In this document: piece by piece, positions 52,737 to 60,712 of the stretch
Position numbering within the stretch: position 1 is the stretch's first letter
How the letters are laid out: each line of letters begins with the position of its first letter
Assembly: GCF_048553715.1 (NCBI RefSeq)
Contig: NZ_JBLZNC010000001.1
Span: forward strand, 558,001-622,000
Reading direction: 5' to 3'
DNA: 64,000 bases
Source: Sagittula sp048553715
GTDB lineage: Bacteria > Pseudomonadota > Alphaproteobacteria > Rhodobacterales > Rhodobacteraceae
Notes under the pieces: model-generated
Seen by the model: the letters and a program-made list of their open reading frames with translations, nothing else
Told to the model about the DNA's origin: nothing
The model's database searches: none
Program-made: the position numbers and the translations under genes

Positions 52737-54847
52737 CCGTTGATCAACTCAAGCCAGTCATCTTCGTTAAGGACCGTTAGGCCAAGCTCTAACGCCTTCT
52801 TCTCCTTGGACCCCGCGCCCGGTCCAGCCACGACAATGTCGGTCTTTTTCGAAACAGAGCCCGACACTTTTGCGCCGAGCGCTTCTGCCCGCGCCTTTGC
52901 CTCTGCGCGGCTCATGCGTTCCAAAGTTCCAGTAAAGACCACTGTTTTACCAGCCACAGGTGAGCCGGAGGTGTCCGGACGCTCAGCCGCCTGAACGGTC
53001 AGTTGCGACACCAACCGCTCAATCGAGGCTTTCTCTGCCGGCTGGTTCATTGCCGAGACCAGGGACTCCGCCATGACCGCGCCGATCCCATCGACCGACA
53101 GCAGATCCTCCCAAGCATCGCCAGTCAACGGCTGCGCCGCACTGATCGCCGCGTCAAACGCGTCCCACGTCCCATAATGACGGGCCAACAGCGCCGAGGC
53201 GCTTTCGCCCACGTGTCGAATGCCAAGGCCGAAAATCAAACGCGCCAAGGGGATCGTTCGGCGATCGTCAATTGCATCAAAGAGCTTCTGTGCCGACTTT
53301 TCCCCCCAACCTTCGCGGTTTTTCAACTGCTGAATGCCGGACCCGTACCGTTCTTTGAGCAAAAAGATATCGGCAGGCTCCGCGATCCAGCCATCGGTGT
53401 AGAACTGTTCAACCTGCTTTGCCCCCAATCCGTCGATATCAAATGCAGAGCGGCCCACGAAGTGCTTCAATTTTTCGACAGCCTGCGCCGGGCAAATCAA
53501 TCCGCCGGAGCAACGGCGTACTGCATCACCGGCTTCGCGGATCGCGTCGGATCCACACTCGGGACATTTGGTCGGAAACACGTAAGTTTCCGCATCTTCG
53601 GGCCGTTTAGCGAGATCCACATCCGCTATTTTCGGAATAACGTCCCCAGCGCGATAGACTTGGACCCAGTCGCCAACGCGAATATCCTTTCCATCGCGAA
53701 TGATCCCGCCGCCGCTGTCTTTGCCCGCGATGTAATCTTCGTTGTGCAAAGTCGCGTTCGACACCACAACACCGCCCACCGTGACAGGCGTCAATCGAGC
53801 GACCGGAGACAATGCCCCTGTACGGCCGACTTGAATATCAATGGCTTCAAGACGGGTCCAAGCCAGTTCCGCCGGGAATTTATGGGCAATCGCCCATCTC
53901 GGCGTGGTTGACCGGAAACCGAGGCGTTCTTGCAGAGCAAGCTCATCGACTTTGTACACCACGCCGTCGATATCATAGCCCAAAGTCGCGCGCTGCGCTT
54001 CGATATCCCGGTAATGGGACAGCATCTCTTCGGGACCGCTGCACAGCCTCGTCAAAGGGTTCGTTTGAAACCCAAGAGCCGCCAGCCGCTGGATCGCCCC
54101 TGACTGCGTATCGGACAGTGGCTCCGACAAGGCGCCCCAAGCGTAGGCGAAAAAACGCAGCGGGCGTTCAGCCGTTATCCGACTGTCCAACTGCCGTAAC
54201 GACCCAGCAGCCGCGTTGCGCGGGTTTGCGAAGGTCTTCCCCCCGCGCGATGCTTGGCGCTCATTCAAGGCTTCGAAGTCCGCATGCGCCATGTACACTT
54301 CGCCGCGTACCTCGAGGATCTCAGGTGCGCCTTCAAGTTTCTGCGGAATATCACCGATCGTGCGCGCATTCGCAGTGACGTTCTCTCCCTCCTGCCCGTC
54401 GCCGCGTGTTGCTGCCCGAACAAGTATGCCGTCTTCATAGCGAATGCTCAGAGACAGCCCGTCAATCTTTGGTTCGGCTGTGAACTTCAGGGCATCTTCG
54501 CTCGACAATCCAAGATAGCGGCGGATTGAATCGTCGAAATCGGCGATATCACTGTCGTCAAACGCATTTGCCAGCGACAACATGCGCACATCGTGGCGCA
54601 CTTTTGAAAAACCTTCGGCCGGGGCCGCGCCGACAAGCTCGCTTGGGCTGTCCTGCCGCTTTAAGTCAGGAAAGCGGGCCTCGATCTGGGCATTGCGCTG
54701 CTTCAGACGATCATAGTCGGCATCGCTTAGTTCAGGTGCATCGGCTTGGTGGTAAGCTTGATTTGCTTGACCCAAAATTTCGGCCAGCGCGCGAAGCTCC
54801 TCGCGCGCTTGATCCTCGGTCAACGCTTCGACCGCAATGTCTTCCAT
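52733..54847 (-). CDS. ligA: NAD-dependent DNA ligase LigA
   Basis: A 704-residue ligase that seals Okazaki nicks. Adenylation site lysine in AEPKIDGLSLSIRYEDG (KIDG motif), OB fold, tetracysteine zinc site with CPECGSD and CSGGLICPAQ, HhH region and a C-terminal BRCT domain (GKTVVFTGTLERMSRAEAKA). Lies 80 bp downstream of ctrA and overlaps recG by ATGA. Confidence 0.97.
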   Translation of the reverse strand: MEDIAVEALTEDQAREELRALAEILGQANQAYHQADAPELSDADYDRLKQRNAQIEARFPDLKRQDSPSELVGAAPAEGFSKVRHDVRMLSLANAFDDSDIADFDDSIRRYLGLSSEDALKFTAEPKIDGLSLSIRYEDGILVRAATRGDGQEGENVTANARTIGDIPQKLEGAPEILEVRGEVYMAHADFEALNERQASRGGKTFANPRNAAAGSLRQLDSRITAERPLRFFAYAWGALSEPLSDTQSGAIQRLAALGFQTNPLTRLCSGPEEMLSHYRDIEAQRATLGYDIDGVVYKVDELALQERLGFRSTTPRWAIAHKFPAELAWTRLEAIDIQVGRTGALSPVARLTPVTVGGVVVSNATLHNEDYIAGKDSGGGIIRDGKDIRVGDWVQVYRAGDVIPKIADVDLAKRPEDAETYVFPTKCPECGSDAIREAGDAVRRCSGGLICPAQAVEKLKHFVGRSAFDIDGLGAKQVEQFYTDGWIAEPADIFLLKERYGSGIQQLKNREGWGEKSAQKLFDAIDDRRTIPLARLIFGLGIRHVGESASALLARHYGTWDAFDAAISAAQPLTGDAWEDLLSVDGIGAVMAESLVSAMNQPAEKASIERLVSQLTVQAAERPDTSGSPVAGKTVVFTGTLERMSRAEAKARAEALGAKVSGSVSKKTDIVVAGPGAGSKEKKALELGLTVLNEDDWLELING

Positions 54848-54927
54848 GCCAATCCCTCGGACGCTCCGTCGTCTTGGATGTGATAGGGCGGCACACGGCC
54901 AAGGTCCAGCGGATGACCCGTATTAGA

Positions 54928-55644
54928 TCAGGCGTTCGCAGCCATTTTTTTGTTGTCATCTTCCGTGGGTTCAGGGTCGCGCAGCACGTAGCCGCGCCCC
55001 CAGACCGTTTCGATGTAATTATCGTCACCGGTGGCTTCGGACAGCTTTTTGCGAAGTTTACAGATGAAGACATCGATAATCTTCAGCTCGGGTTCATCCA
55101 TGCCGCCATAGAGGTGGTTGAGAAACATCTCTTTGGTCAGGGTGGTTCCCTTCCGCAAAGAGAGCAGCTCGAGCATCTGGTATTCCTTGCCCGTCAGATG
55201 AACGGACTTGCCGCCCACATCAACGGTCTTGGCGTCCAGATTAACGGAGACCTTGCCCGTGCGGATAACCGATTGGGAATGCCCCTTGGATCGGCGGATG
55301 ATCGCATGGATGCGGGCCACCAGTTCGTCACGATGGAAGGGCTTGGTCATATAATCGTCTGCGCCGAAACCGAACCCTTTGATTTTCGACTGGGTGTCAT
55401 CCTCGCCGGTGAGGATGAGGATCGGCGTATCGATCCGTGCGACCCGCAATTGGCGGAGAACCTCGTGCCCGTTCATATCGGGCAGGTTCAAATCCAGCAG
55501 GATCAGATCGTAATCGTAAAGCTTTGCCAGATCGATACCTTCCTCCCCCATATCCGTCGAATAGACGTTCAGGTTCGCATGACTCAGCATCAGCTCGATG
55601 CTTTTGGATGTGGTAGGGTCATCTTCAACTAGCAAAATACGCAT
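54928..55644 (-). CDS. ctrA: Cell-cycle transcriptional regulator CtrA
   Basis: OmpR-family response regulator of 238 residues. Receiver domain with acceptor Asp in LILLDLNLPDM and Lys in YMTKPFHRDEL, then a winged-helix DNA-binding domain with the almost invariant stretches LTKEMFLNHLYGGMDEPE and YIETVWGRGYVLRDP. In Rhodobacteraceae CtrA is not essential and controls motility, gene-transfer-agent and quorum-dependent genes. A near-consensus CtrA box lies 52 bp upstream, suggesting autoregulation, and sciP precedes it. Confidence 0.97.
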   Translation of the reverse strand: MRILLVEDDPTTSKSIELMLSHANLNVYSTDMGEEGIDLAKLYDYDLILLDLNLPDMNGHEVLRQLRVARIDTPILILTGEDDTQSKIKGFGFGADDYMTKPFHRDELVARIHAIIRRSKGHSQSVIRTGKVSVNLDAKTVDVGGKSVHLTGKEYQMLELLSLRKGTTLTKEMFLNHLYGGMDEPELKIIDVFICKLRKKLSEATGDDNYIETVWGRGYVLRDPEPTEDDNKKMAANA

Positions 55645-55695
55645 TTGCGGTCTCCGGGGGTGGTCTAAGAGCTGACAATACCGTGATTGAAAAAG

Positions 55696-55711
55696 GTTAA
55701 CGTCCTATTAC
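55696..55711 (-). promoter_or_regulatory. Near-consensus CtrA box upstream of ctrA
   Basis: Minus strand GTAA-TAGGACG-TTAAC differs from the CtrA pattern TTAA-N7-TTAAC at one fixed position. It lies 52 bp upstream of the ctrA ATG, between sciP and ctrA. Confidence 0.5.
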
Positions 55712-55739
55712 CGCAGTTGAGCAAAGGCAACTATGCTAC

Positions 55740-56018
55740 TTAAGGTTGACGATACCGCTGAACACGGGTCACTTTCAATGCATCTTCGCCGTGTTCCGTC
55801 GCCGCCTTGACCCATTCCAACAGTTCCTCCTCGCTCAACGCGTAGCGTTCCCGCGCCTGTTCCTGACTGATTAGCCCATATTGCACAGCCTTCACCACGG
55901 CAGCCTTTCGCGAGGCGACCCATCGTCTGGTCGCCGGCGGGGGCAAGTCCGCGCGTGTCATCGTAGAGCCGTCAGGAAGCTTCACCGCGCGCGGGCCATC
56001 AATCTTTTTGAGGTACAT
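55740..56018 (-). CDS. sciP: SciP-type CtrA inhibitor (DUF1153)
   Basis: A 92-residue DUF1153 protein beginning MYLKKIDGPRAVKLPDGSTM, with a helical Trp-rich core (TRRWVASRKAAVVKAVQYGL, then SEEELLEWVKAATEHGEDAL) and the terminal VTRVQRYRQ. In Caulobacter SciP binds CtrA and blocks transcription initiation at CtrA promoters. Here it stands immediately upstream of ctrA on the same strand, so activator and inhibitor are physically linked. Confidence 0.88.
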   Translation of the reverse strand: MYLKKIDGPRAVKLPDGSTMTRADLPPPATRRWVASRKAAVVKAVQYGLISQEQARERYALSEEELLEWVKAATEHGEDALKVTRVQRYRQP

Positions 56019-56090
56019 CGGTCACATCTCCGGGCATCGTCTGCGTGACGATAAAGACAGCCAGCCCTTAACGACGCCTGAAACCACCCC

Positions 56091-56118
56091 TTGAGAGTAT
56101 TTCGATTTTTCCTATATT
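56091..56118 (+). promoter_or_regulatory. Promoter of mnmA
   Basis: TTGAGA (56091-56096), 16-base spacer, TATATT (56113-56118), 26 bp before the mnmA ATG. Confidence 0.5.
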
Positions 56119-56143
56119 CCGCGCATTCCACGGAGATCGATCA

Positions 56144-57295
56144 ATGCCCGAAGACATGCCCCTCAACAGCTTGGGCCTGCGCAAAGCGCCATCTGACACC
56201 CGCGTCGTCGTTGCCATGTCCGGCGGCGTCGACAGCTCTGTCGTGGCGGCGATGCTGAAAGACGAAGGCTATGATGTCATCGGTGTGACGCTGCAGCTTT
56301 ATGACCACGGTGCCGCATTGGCGAAAAAGGGTGCATGCTGTGCAGGCATCGACATTCACGACGCCCGCAGGGTCGCCGAAGAAATGGGCTTCCCCCATTA
56401 TGTTCTTGATTATGAGAACATTTTTCAGGACGCGGTGATCGACGAGTTTGCCGACAGCTACCTTGGCGGGGCGACGCCTGTGCCCTGTATCCGCTGCAAC
56501 GAACGGGTGAAATTCAAGGATCTTCTGGAGACGGCCAAAGATCTGGATGCCGATGTCATGGCGACGGGGCACTACATCCAGCGCAAGGATGGGCCCACCG
56601 GCCCCGAGTTGCATTGCGCCACGGACGCCAACCGCGACCAAAGCTATTTCCTGTTCTCGACCACGCCCGAACAGCTTGATTTCCTTAGATTTCCCCTTGG
56701 TCACTTGCCCAGCAAGGATGCCACGCGCGAGCTTGCATCCAAATATGGTCTGGTTGTCGCGAACAAGCCCGACTCGCAGGACATCTGCTTTGTCCCCGAT
56801 GGCAACTACGCCGCCGTGATCGAAAAGCTGCGCCCCGGATCGGCAGAGCCGGGCGAGATCGTACACGCAGATGGCCGTGTACTGGGCGAGCACAAGGGCG
56901 TGATCCACTACACGATCGGCCAGCGGCGCGGCTTGGGCATCGGCGGTTTGGACACGCCGCTTTATGTCGTCAAACTGGATGTCGAAAAGAAACAAGTGGT
57001 TGTCGGGCCTAAGGAAATGCTGGCCACACGGACCATCCCGGTGCGTGAGATCAACTGGCTCGGAGATGAGCCGCTGATGTCGCGCAAAGAATGGACGCTG
57101 GCCGTCAAGGTGCGGTCCACCCGCCCTCCGCGCGAGGCGATTCTGCGCCCGCTGTCCGAAACCACGGCCGAGGTCGAGCTGCTGACGCCGGAAGAGGGTG
57201 TGAGCCCCGGACAGGCCTGCGTTTTCTACGATCCCGACCATTCGGATGGCGCCAGCCGTATCTTTGGCGGCGGCTGGATCTGGCGCGGTTATTGA
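56144..57295 (+). CDS. mnmA: tRNA-specific 2-thiouridylase MnmA
   Basis: A 383-residue enzyme that thiolates U34 in tRNA-Lys, Glu and Gln. PP-loop ATP site AMSGGVDSSVVAAML, catalytic cysteines in GATPVPCIRCNERVKF and DSQDICFVPDG. Start ATG 56144 after ACGGAG. Divergent from sciP across 125 bp. A strong bidirectional terminator follows. Confidence 0.95.
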   Translation: MPEDMPLNSLGLRKAPSDTRVVVAMSGGVDSSVVAAMLKDEGYDVIGVTLQLYDHGAALAKKGACCAGIDIHDARRVAEEMGFPHYVLDYENIFQDAVIDEFADSYLGGATPVPCIRCNERVKFKDLLETAKDLDADVMATGHYIQRKDGPTGPELHCATDANRDQSYFLFSTTPEQLDFLRFPLGHLPSKDATRELASKYGLVVANKPDSQDICFVPDGNYAAVIEKLRPGSAEPGEIVHADGRVLGEHKGVIHYTIGQRRGLGIGGLDTPLYVVKLDVEKKQVVVGPKEMLATRTIPVREINWLGDEPLMSRKEWTLAVKVRSTRPPREAILRPLSETTAEVELLTPEEGVSPGQACVFYDPDHSDGASRIFGGGWIWRGY

Positions 57296-57300
57296 TCGCA

Positions 57301-57326
57301 AAAAGGCCCCCGATTGGGGGCCTTTT
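57301..57326. terminator. Bidirectional terminator between mnmA and DUF892 gene
   Basis: Perfect 11-bp stem AAAAGGCCCCC-GATT-GGGGGCCTTTT, 6 bp after mnmA and 26 bp from the stop of the convergent DUF892 gene. A and T ends serve both directions. Confidence 0.85.
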
Positions 57327-57351
57327 ACTATGCATTTAATTCAAATGCAGA

Positions 57352-57849
57352 TCATTCAGCGGCAGCGCGGTTCACAGACCCCTGCGCGATTCCCGAGAAA
57401 CGGCGGTCGCCGGACCAGGATGCGTCCAGCATTTCGCCCAGAGTGGCGGCCTCTTCCGTCAGGTCCAGACGATTCGCAAAAGCCGCGCAGCAGCCGTAGC
57501 CCGCGATCGCGTAGTGCGTCATGCGCTGATACTGGGTGATGATCATGGCATCACGCGCATCGTAGTCGCCGAACTCTTCTTCCAGACCGTGAGCGCGTGC
57601 TTCGGCAACCAGACCTTCCATGCCTTTGCAATGCTCGCCTTCGGGATCGGCGTCATGGGCGCGGATAATCTTTTCCAGATGCGCCTTGCCGTCTGCGATG
57701 CCGGATTTACCGGATTTCAGCGCATCTTTCAGCTCGGCGTCGGTTGCGGCAGCTGTCAGCGCATCCATCACGCCCTCTGCCTGCAAACACGCGCTGTAGA
57801 GATCTTGCAGCTGGTCGATGTAGACGTCTTTTAGGGTATTCAAAGCCAT
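57352..57849 (-). CDS. DUF892/YciE-like ferritin-fold protein
   Basis: A 165-residue helical protein beginning MALNTLKDVYIDQLQDLYSA, the DUF892 signature (YciE/YciF family). The ferritin-like bundle is expected to bind a diiron pair (Glu/His in the helices such as EGVMDAL and QYQRMTHYAIAGYG). Family members are induced by stress in enterobacteria, with an unknown role. Start ATG 57849 with AGGAGGAAG upstream. Monocistronic. Confidence 0.85.
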   Translation of the reverse strand: MALNTLKDVYIDQLQDLYSACLQAEGVMDALTAAATDAELKDALKSGKSGIADGKAHLEKIIRAHDADPEGEHCKGMEGLVAEARAHGLEEEFGDYDARDAMIITQYQRMTHYAIAGYGCCAAFANRLDLTEEAATLGEMLDASWSGDRRFSGIAQGSVNRAAAE

Positions 57850-57987
57850 GGCTTCCTCCTGTGCGTTAGCCTTGTCTGTCCAACGCAACCTTTGGCTGGG
57901 AGTTCCCTAGAGATATCTTTCTGACGAGACGGCGCAGACGGCAACATCTGGACCGGGCCGGACTAAGCGCCGACCCGAATGATCAAT

Positions 57988-59196
57988 TTAAATCCGCCCC
58001 AACGCCAGAACCGCGTTCAGACCGCCAAAGGCAAAAGCGTTGGAAAGCACCACATCAACCTCTGCCTCGCGCGCCTCGTTGGGCACAACGTCCAGAGCAC
58101 ATTCCGGATCGGGCTCCTCGTAGCCGATGGTCGGGGCGATCACGCCCTCGTTGAGCGCCATCAAGCAGGCCAGCAGTTCAACCGCGCCTGTGCCCCCGAT
58201 CAGATGCCCGTGCATCGATTTGGTCGAGGATATCATCAGATCATTGGCGTGCTGTCCGAACACATCCGCCACGGCGGCGCTTTCTGTTTTGTCATTGGCG
58301 GCAGTGCCGGTGCCGTGGGCGTTGATGTAGCCGACACGGGTCTTGTCGATACCGCCATCGCGCAGCGCACCGGAAATCGCCCGCGCCGCGCCCTGTTTTG
58401 ACGGCATCACAATGTCCGCCGCATCCGATGTCATCGCAAACCCCAAGACCTCGCCGAGGATCTCAGCCCCGCGCGCCTTGGCATGCTCGTATTCCTCAAA
58501 GACAAAGGCGCCCGCGCCCTCGCCCTGCACCATGCCGTTGCGGGTGGCCGAGAACGGGCGGCAGGCATCCTTGGACATCACCCGCAAACCTTCCCAGGCC
58601 TTTACCCCGCCAAAGCACAGCATAGATTCGGAACCGCCGGTGATCATCGCCGTACACATGCCCGACCGGATCATCGAAAAGGCCTGTCCCATCGCGTGGT
58701 TCGACGAAGAACACGCCGTCGCCACCGTAAAGGAAGGGCCGCGCAGGTTGAATTCCATCGACACATGGCTGGTCGCGGCGTTGTTCATCAGCTTTGGCAC
58801 CACAAACGGGTGCACGCGGTTCTTGCCCTCTTCGTAGACGGCGCGGTAATTTTCATCCTGCGTCGTCAGACCGCCACCCGATGTGCCCAGAACCACACCG
58901 GAGCGATCTGCCATCTCGCCATGAAATTCCAGACCGGACTGCGCCACGGCCTGTCGCACAGCGATCAGGGTAAATTGCGTAAAGCGGTCATAAAGCGACA
59001 GTTGCTGGCGATTGAACACAGACTCCGGGTCGAACCCTTTGACCTGCGCGCCGATTTTGACCGCCAGCCGGTCAACGTCCCGAAATTCCAGCGGGCCGAT
59101 GCCACAGCGGCCTTCGCGCATGGCCTCTTGCGTGCTGGCCACGTCCATTCCCAGCGCGTTGATCGTTCCCGCGCCGGTGATCACAACCCGTTTCAC
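57988..59196 (-). CDS. Beta-ketoacyl-ACP synthase (KAS II/FabF-like), lpxD-linked
   Basis: A 402-residue thiolase-fold condensing enzyme. Active-site Cys in TACSSSNHAMG, catalytic His in NAHGTGT and HLIGGTGAVEL. Elongates acyl-ACP chains. It is not the housekeeping fabF of the fab operon by context: its start overlaps the acp gene by 4 bp, which in turn follows lpxD. That arrangement resembles operons that make special lipid A acyl chains. Confidence 0.87.
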   Translation of the reverse strand: MKRVVITGAGTINALGMDVASTQEAMREGRCGIGPLEFRDVDRLAVKIGAQVKGFDPESVFNRQQLSLYDRFTQFTLIAVRQAVAQSGLEFHGEMADRSGVVLGTSGGGLTTQDENYRAVYEEGKNRVHPFVVPKLMNNAATSHVSMEFNLRGPSFTVATACSSSNHAMGQAFSMIRSGMCTAMITGGSESMLCFGGVKAWEGLRVMSKDACRPFSATRNGMVQGEGAGAFVFEEYEHAKARGAEILGEVLGFAMTSDAADIVMPSKQGAARAISGALRDGGIDKTRVGYINAHGTGTAANDKTESAAVADVFGQHANDLMISSTKSMHGHLIGGTGAVELLACLMALNEGVIAPTIGYEEPDPECALDVVPNEAREAEVDVVLSNAFAFGGLNAVLALGRI

Positions 59197-59453
59197 GAGG
59201 CTTTCTCGGCAATCAGCTGCTCGATGCCCGCCACGATGGTCGCAACAGAAGATATGTCGAAATCCGAGGCTTCCGGCTCATTCGCGTTGAAAGGCACAGA
59301 GATATCAAAGGTCTCTTCGATGGCAAAGATCGCCTCGACCAAGCCCAGACTGTCGATTCCGACGCTTTCAGGGGTGCTGTCCATTGTGATGTCCGATGGC
59401 TCAAGCATGGCTTGCTCGGCGACGATCTCGATCACCTTGTCCTTGACGTTCAT
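59193..59453 (-). CDS. Acyl carrier protein, lpxD/KAS-linked
   Basis: An 86-residue ACP with the phosphopantetheine serine in GIDSLGLVEAIFA. The acidic second helix and C-terminus are typical. It is not adjacent to fabD/fabG/fabF, so it is a second, special-purpose ACP (compare AcpXL in rhizobia). Coupled with the KAS gene by ATGA-type overlap; lpxD stop lies 36 bp upstream. Confidence 0.9.
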   Translation of the reverse strand: MNVKDKVIEIVAEQAMLEPSDITMDSTPESVGIDSLGLVEAIFAIEETFDISVPFNANEPEASDFDISSVATIVAGIEQLIAEKAS

Positions 59454-59488
59454 GGCTGCGACCTCACTCTCCCTCAGTTGGCGCAGAT

Positions 59489-60580
59489 TTAGTCATTCCC
59501 AACCAGCTTGGAAACCGTCTTTTTCAACTCCGCCACGTCGCTGAACAGACGCGGCAAGCGGCGCAGACCTTTGTAGCTTTCGACGTGGCTGTCCATTTTC
59601 ATCGCGGGATAGCCCAGCATGACGCGGCCCTCGGGCACGTTGGACAGAACCATTGTCCCGCCGCCAAGGATCACACGGTCCCCGATCTTGAGGTTGTCGG
59701 ATATGCCCGCACAGCCCCCGACCACGACATTGCGGCCCAGCACAGACGACCCCGCAATCGCCGCACCGGCGCAAACCATCGTGTCATCCCCGATGATCAC
59801 GTTGTGGCCGATCTGAACAAGGTTATCCATCTTGACGCCGCTGCCCACGCGGGTGTCGCGCACCGATCCGCGATCGATACAGGTGTTGCAGCCGATTTCG
59901 ACGTCATCCCCGACGTTCACCGCGCCAAGAGAGGCGATCCGGCTCCAGCTTTGCGCGGCATCGGTGCCCTCTTCGCCAAGGCTGGCGCGGGCCTTTTCCA
60001 CGCCCGACGGCTCTGGCGTGACAAAGGAGAACCCGTCGCCCCCCACCACAGCGCCCGCATGGGCGATGAAACGCGCGCCGATCCTGACCCGCGCCATCAG
60101 CCGGACACCGCTGTGCAACAAAGCGCCTTCGCCCAATGTCACGTCAGATCCGATGAAACACTGCGGGCCGATGACACTGCCGTCGCCAATGCGGGCGCCC
60201 GCCATGACAACGGTCATCGGACCGATGCTGACGTTCTCGCCGATCTGCGCGCCGTCTTCGATGACCGCCGAGGGGTGCACCCCTGCCCCATAGCCCTGAC
60301 CTGCGTCCATCATCGCGGCCACCCCTGCCAGAGCAAAGCGCGGGCGCGCGGCACTGAGCGCGGCCCGTAGTCCCATCGCTTGCCAGTCAGCACCCTGCCA
60401 TAACATGCCCACCTGAGCGCGGCCTTCGCCGATCCGTGCGGCAAACTCCGGCTTCATCGCCAGCGCAATCTGATCTGGTCCCGCCGATTGCGGTTCGGCC
60501 ACGCCCGAAACGGTCAGGGATATGTCCCCCTCGGCGGTCAAACCAAGGGCTTCGGCAATCTGTGCGACGGTATAGGACAT
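59489..60580 (-). CDS. lpxD: UDP-3-O-acylglucosamine N-acyltransferase LpxD
   Basis: A 363-residue left-handed beta-helix enzyme that N-acylates UDP-3-O-acyl-glucosamine in lipid A synthesis. Hexapeptide repeats run from about residue 100 to 320, with the catalytic His in FIAHAGAVVGGDGFSF. The N-terminal uridine-binding domain is present (MSYTVAQIAEALGL). It is away from the usual bamA-lpxD-fabZ-lpxA-lpxB cluster; whether a second lpxD exists elsewhere cannot be seen here. First gene of the lpxD-acp-KAS operon. Confidence 0.9.
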   Translation of the reverse strand: MSYTVAQIAEALGLTAEGDISLTVSGVAEPQSAGPDQIALAMKPEFAARIGEGRAQVGMLWQGADWQAMGLRAALSAARPRFALAGVAAMMDAGQGYGAGVHPSAVIEDGAQIGENVSIGPMTVVMAGARIGDGSVIGPQCFIGSDVTLGEGALLHSGVRLMARVRIGARFIAHAGAVVGGDGFSFVTPEPSGVEKARASLGEEGTDAAQSWSRIASLGAVNVGDDVEIGCNTCIDRGSVRDTRVGSGVKMDNLVQIGHNVIIGDDTMVCAGAAIAGSSVLGRNVVVGGCAGISDNLKIGDRVILGGGTMVLSNVPEGRVMLGYPAMKMDSHVESYKGLRRLPRLFSDVAELKKTVSKLVGND

Positions 60581-60660
60581 GCGTTCCCTCTGCTTGCTCT
60601 TGGGTGACGGTCTAGGACGCGAACGGATAGAATGTCCATGGCCCCCGCCCGCGCATTCAA

Positions 60661-60690
60661 AAACGCGCGCCCCGATCGGGACGCGCGTTT
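60661..60690 (-). terminator. Terminator after the L,D-transpeptidase gene
   Basis: AAACGCGCG ... CGCGCGTTT with a 12-base GATC-centred loop, followed on the minus strand by TTTTTG. 23 bp past the stop. Confidence 0.8.
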
Positions 60691-60712
60691 CATATAAGAT
60701 GTGCTGTTAAGT

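Noticed and set aside
56068..56083. CtrA box upstream of sciP (TTAACGACGCCTGAAAC)
   Set aside because: Two deviations in the second half-site; weaker than the boxes at 18081 and 55696.
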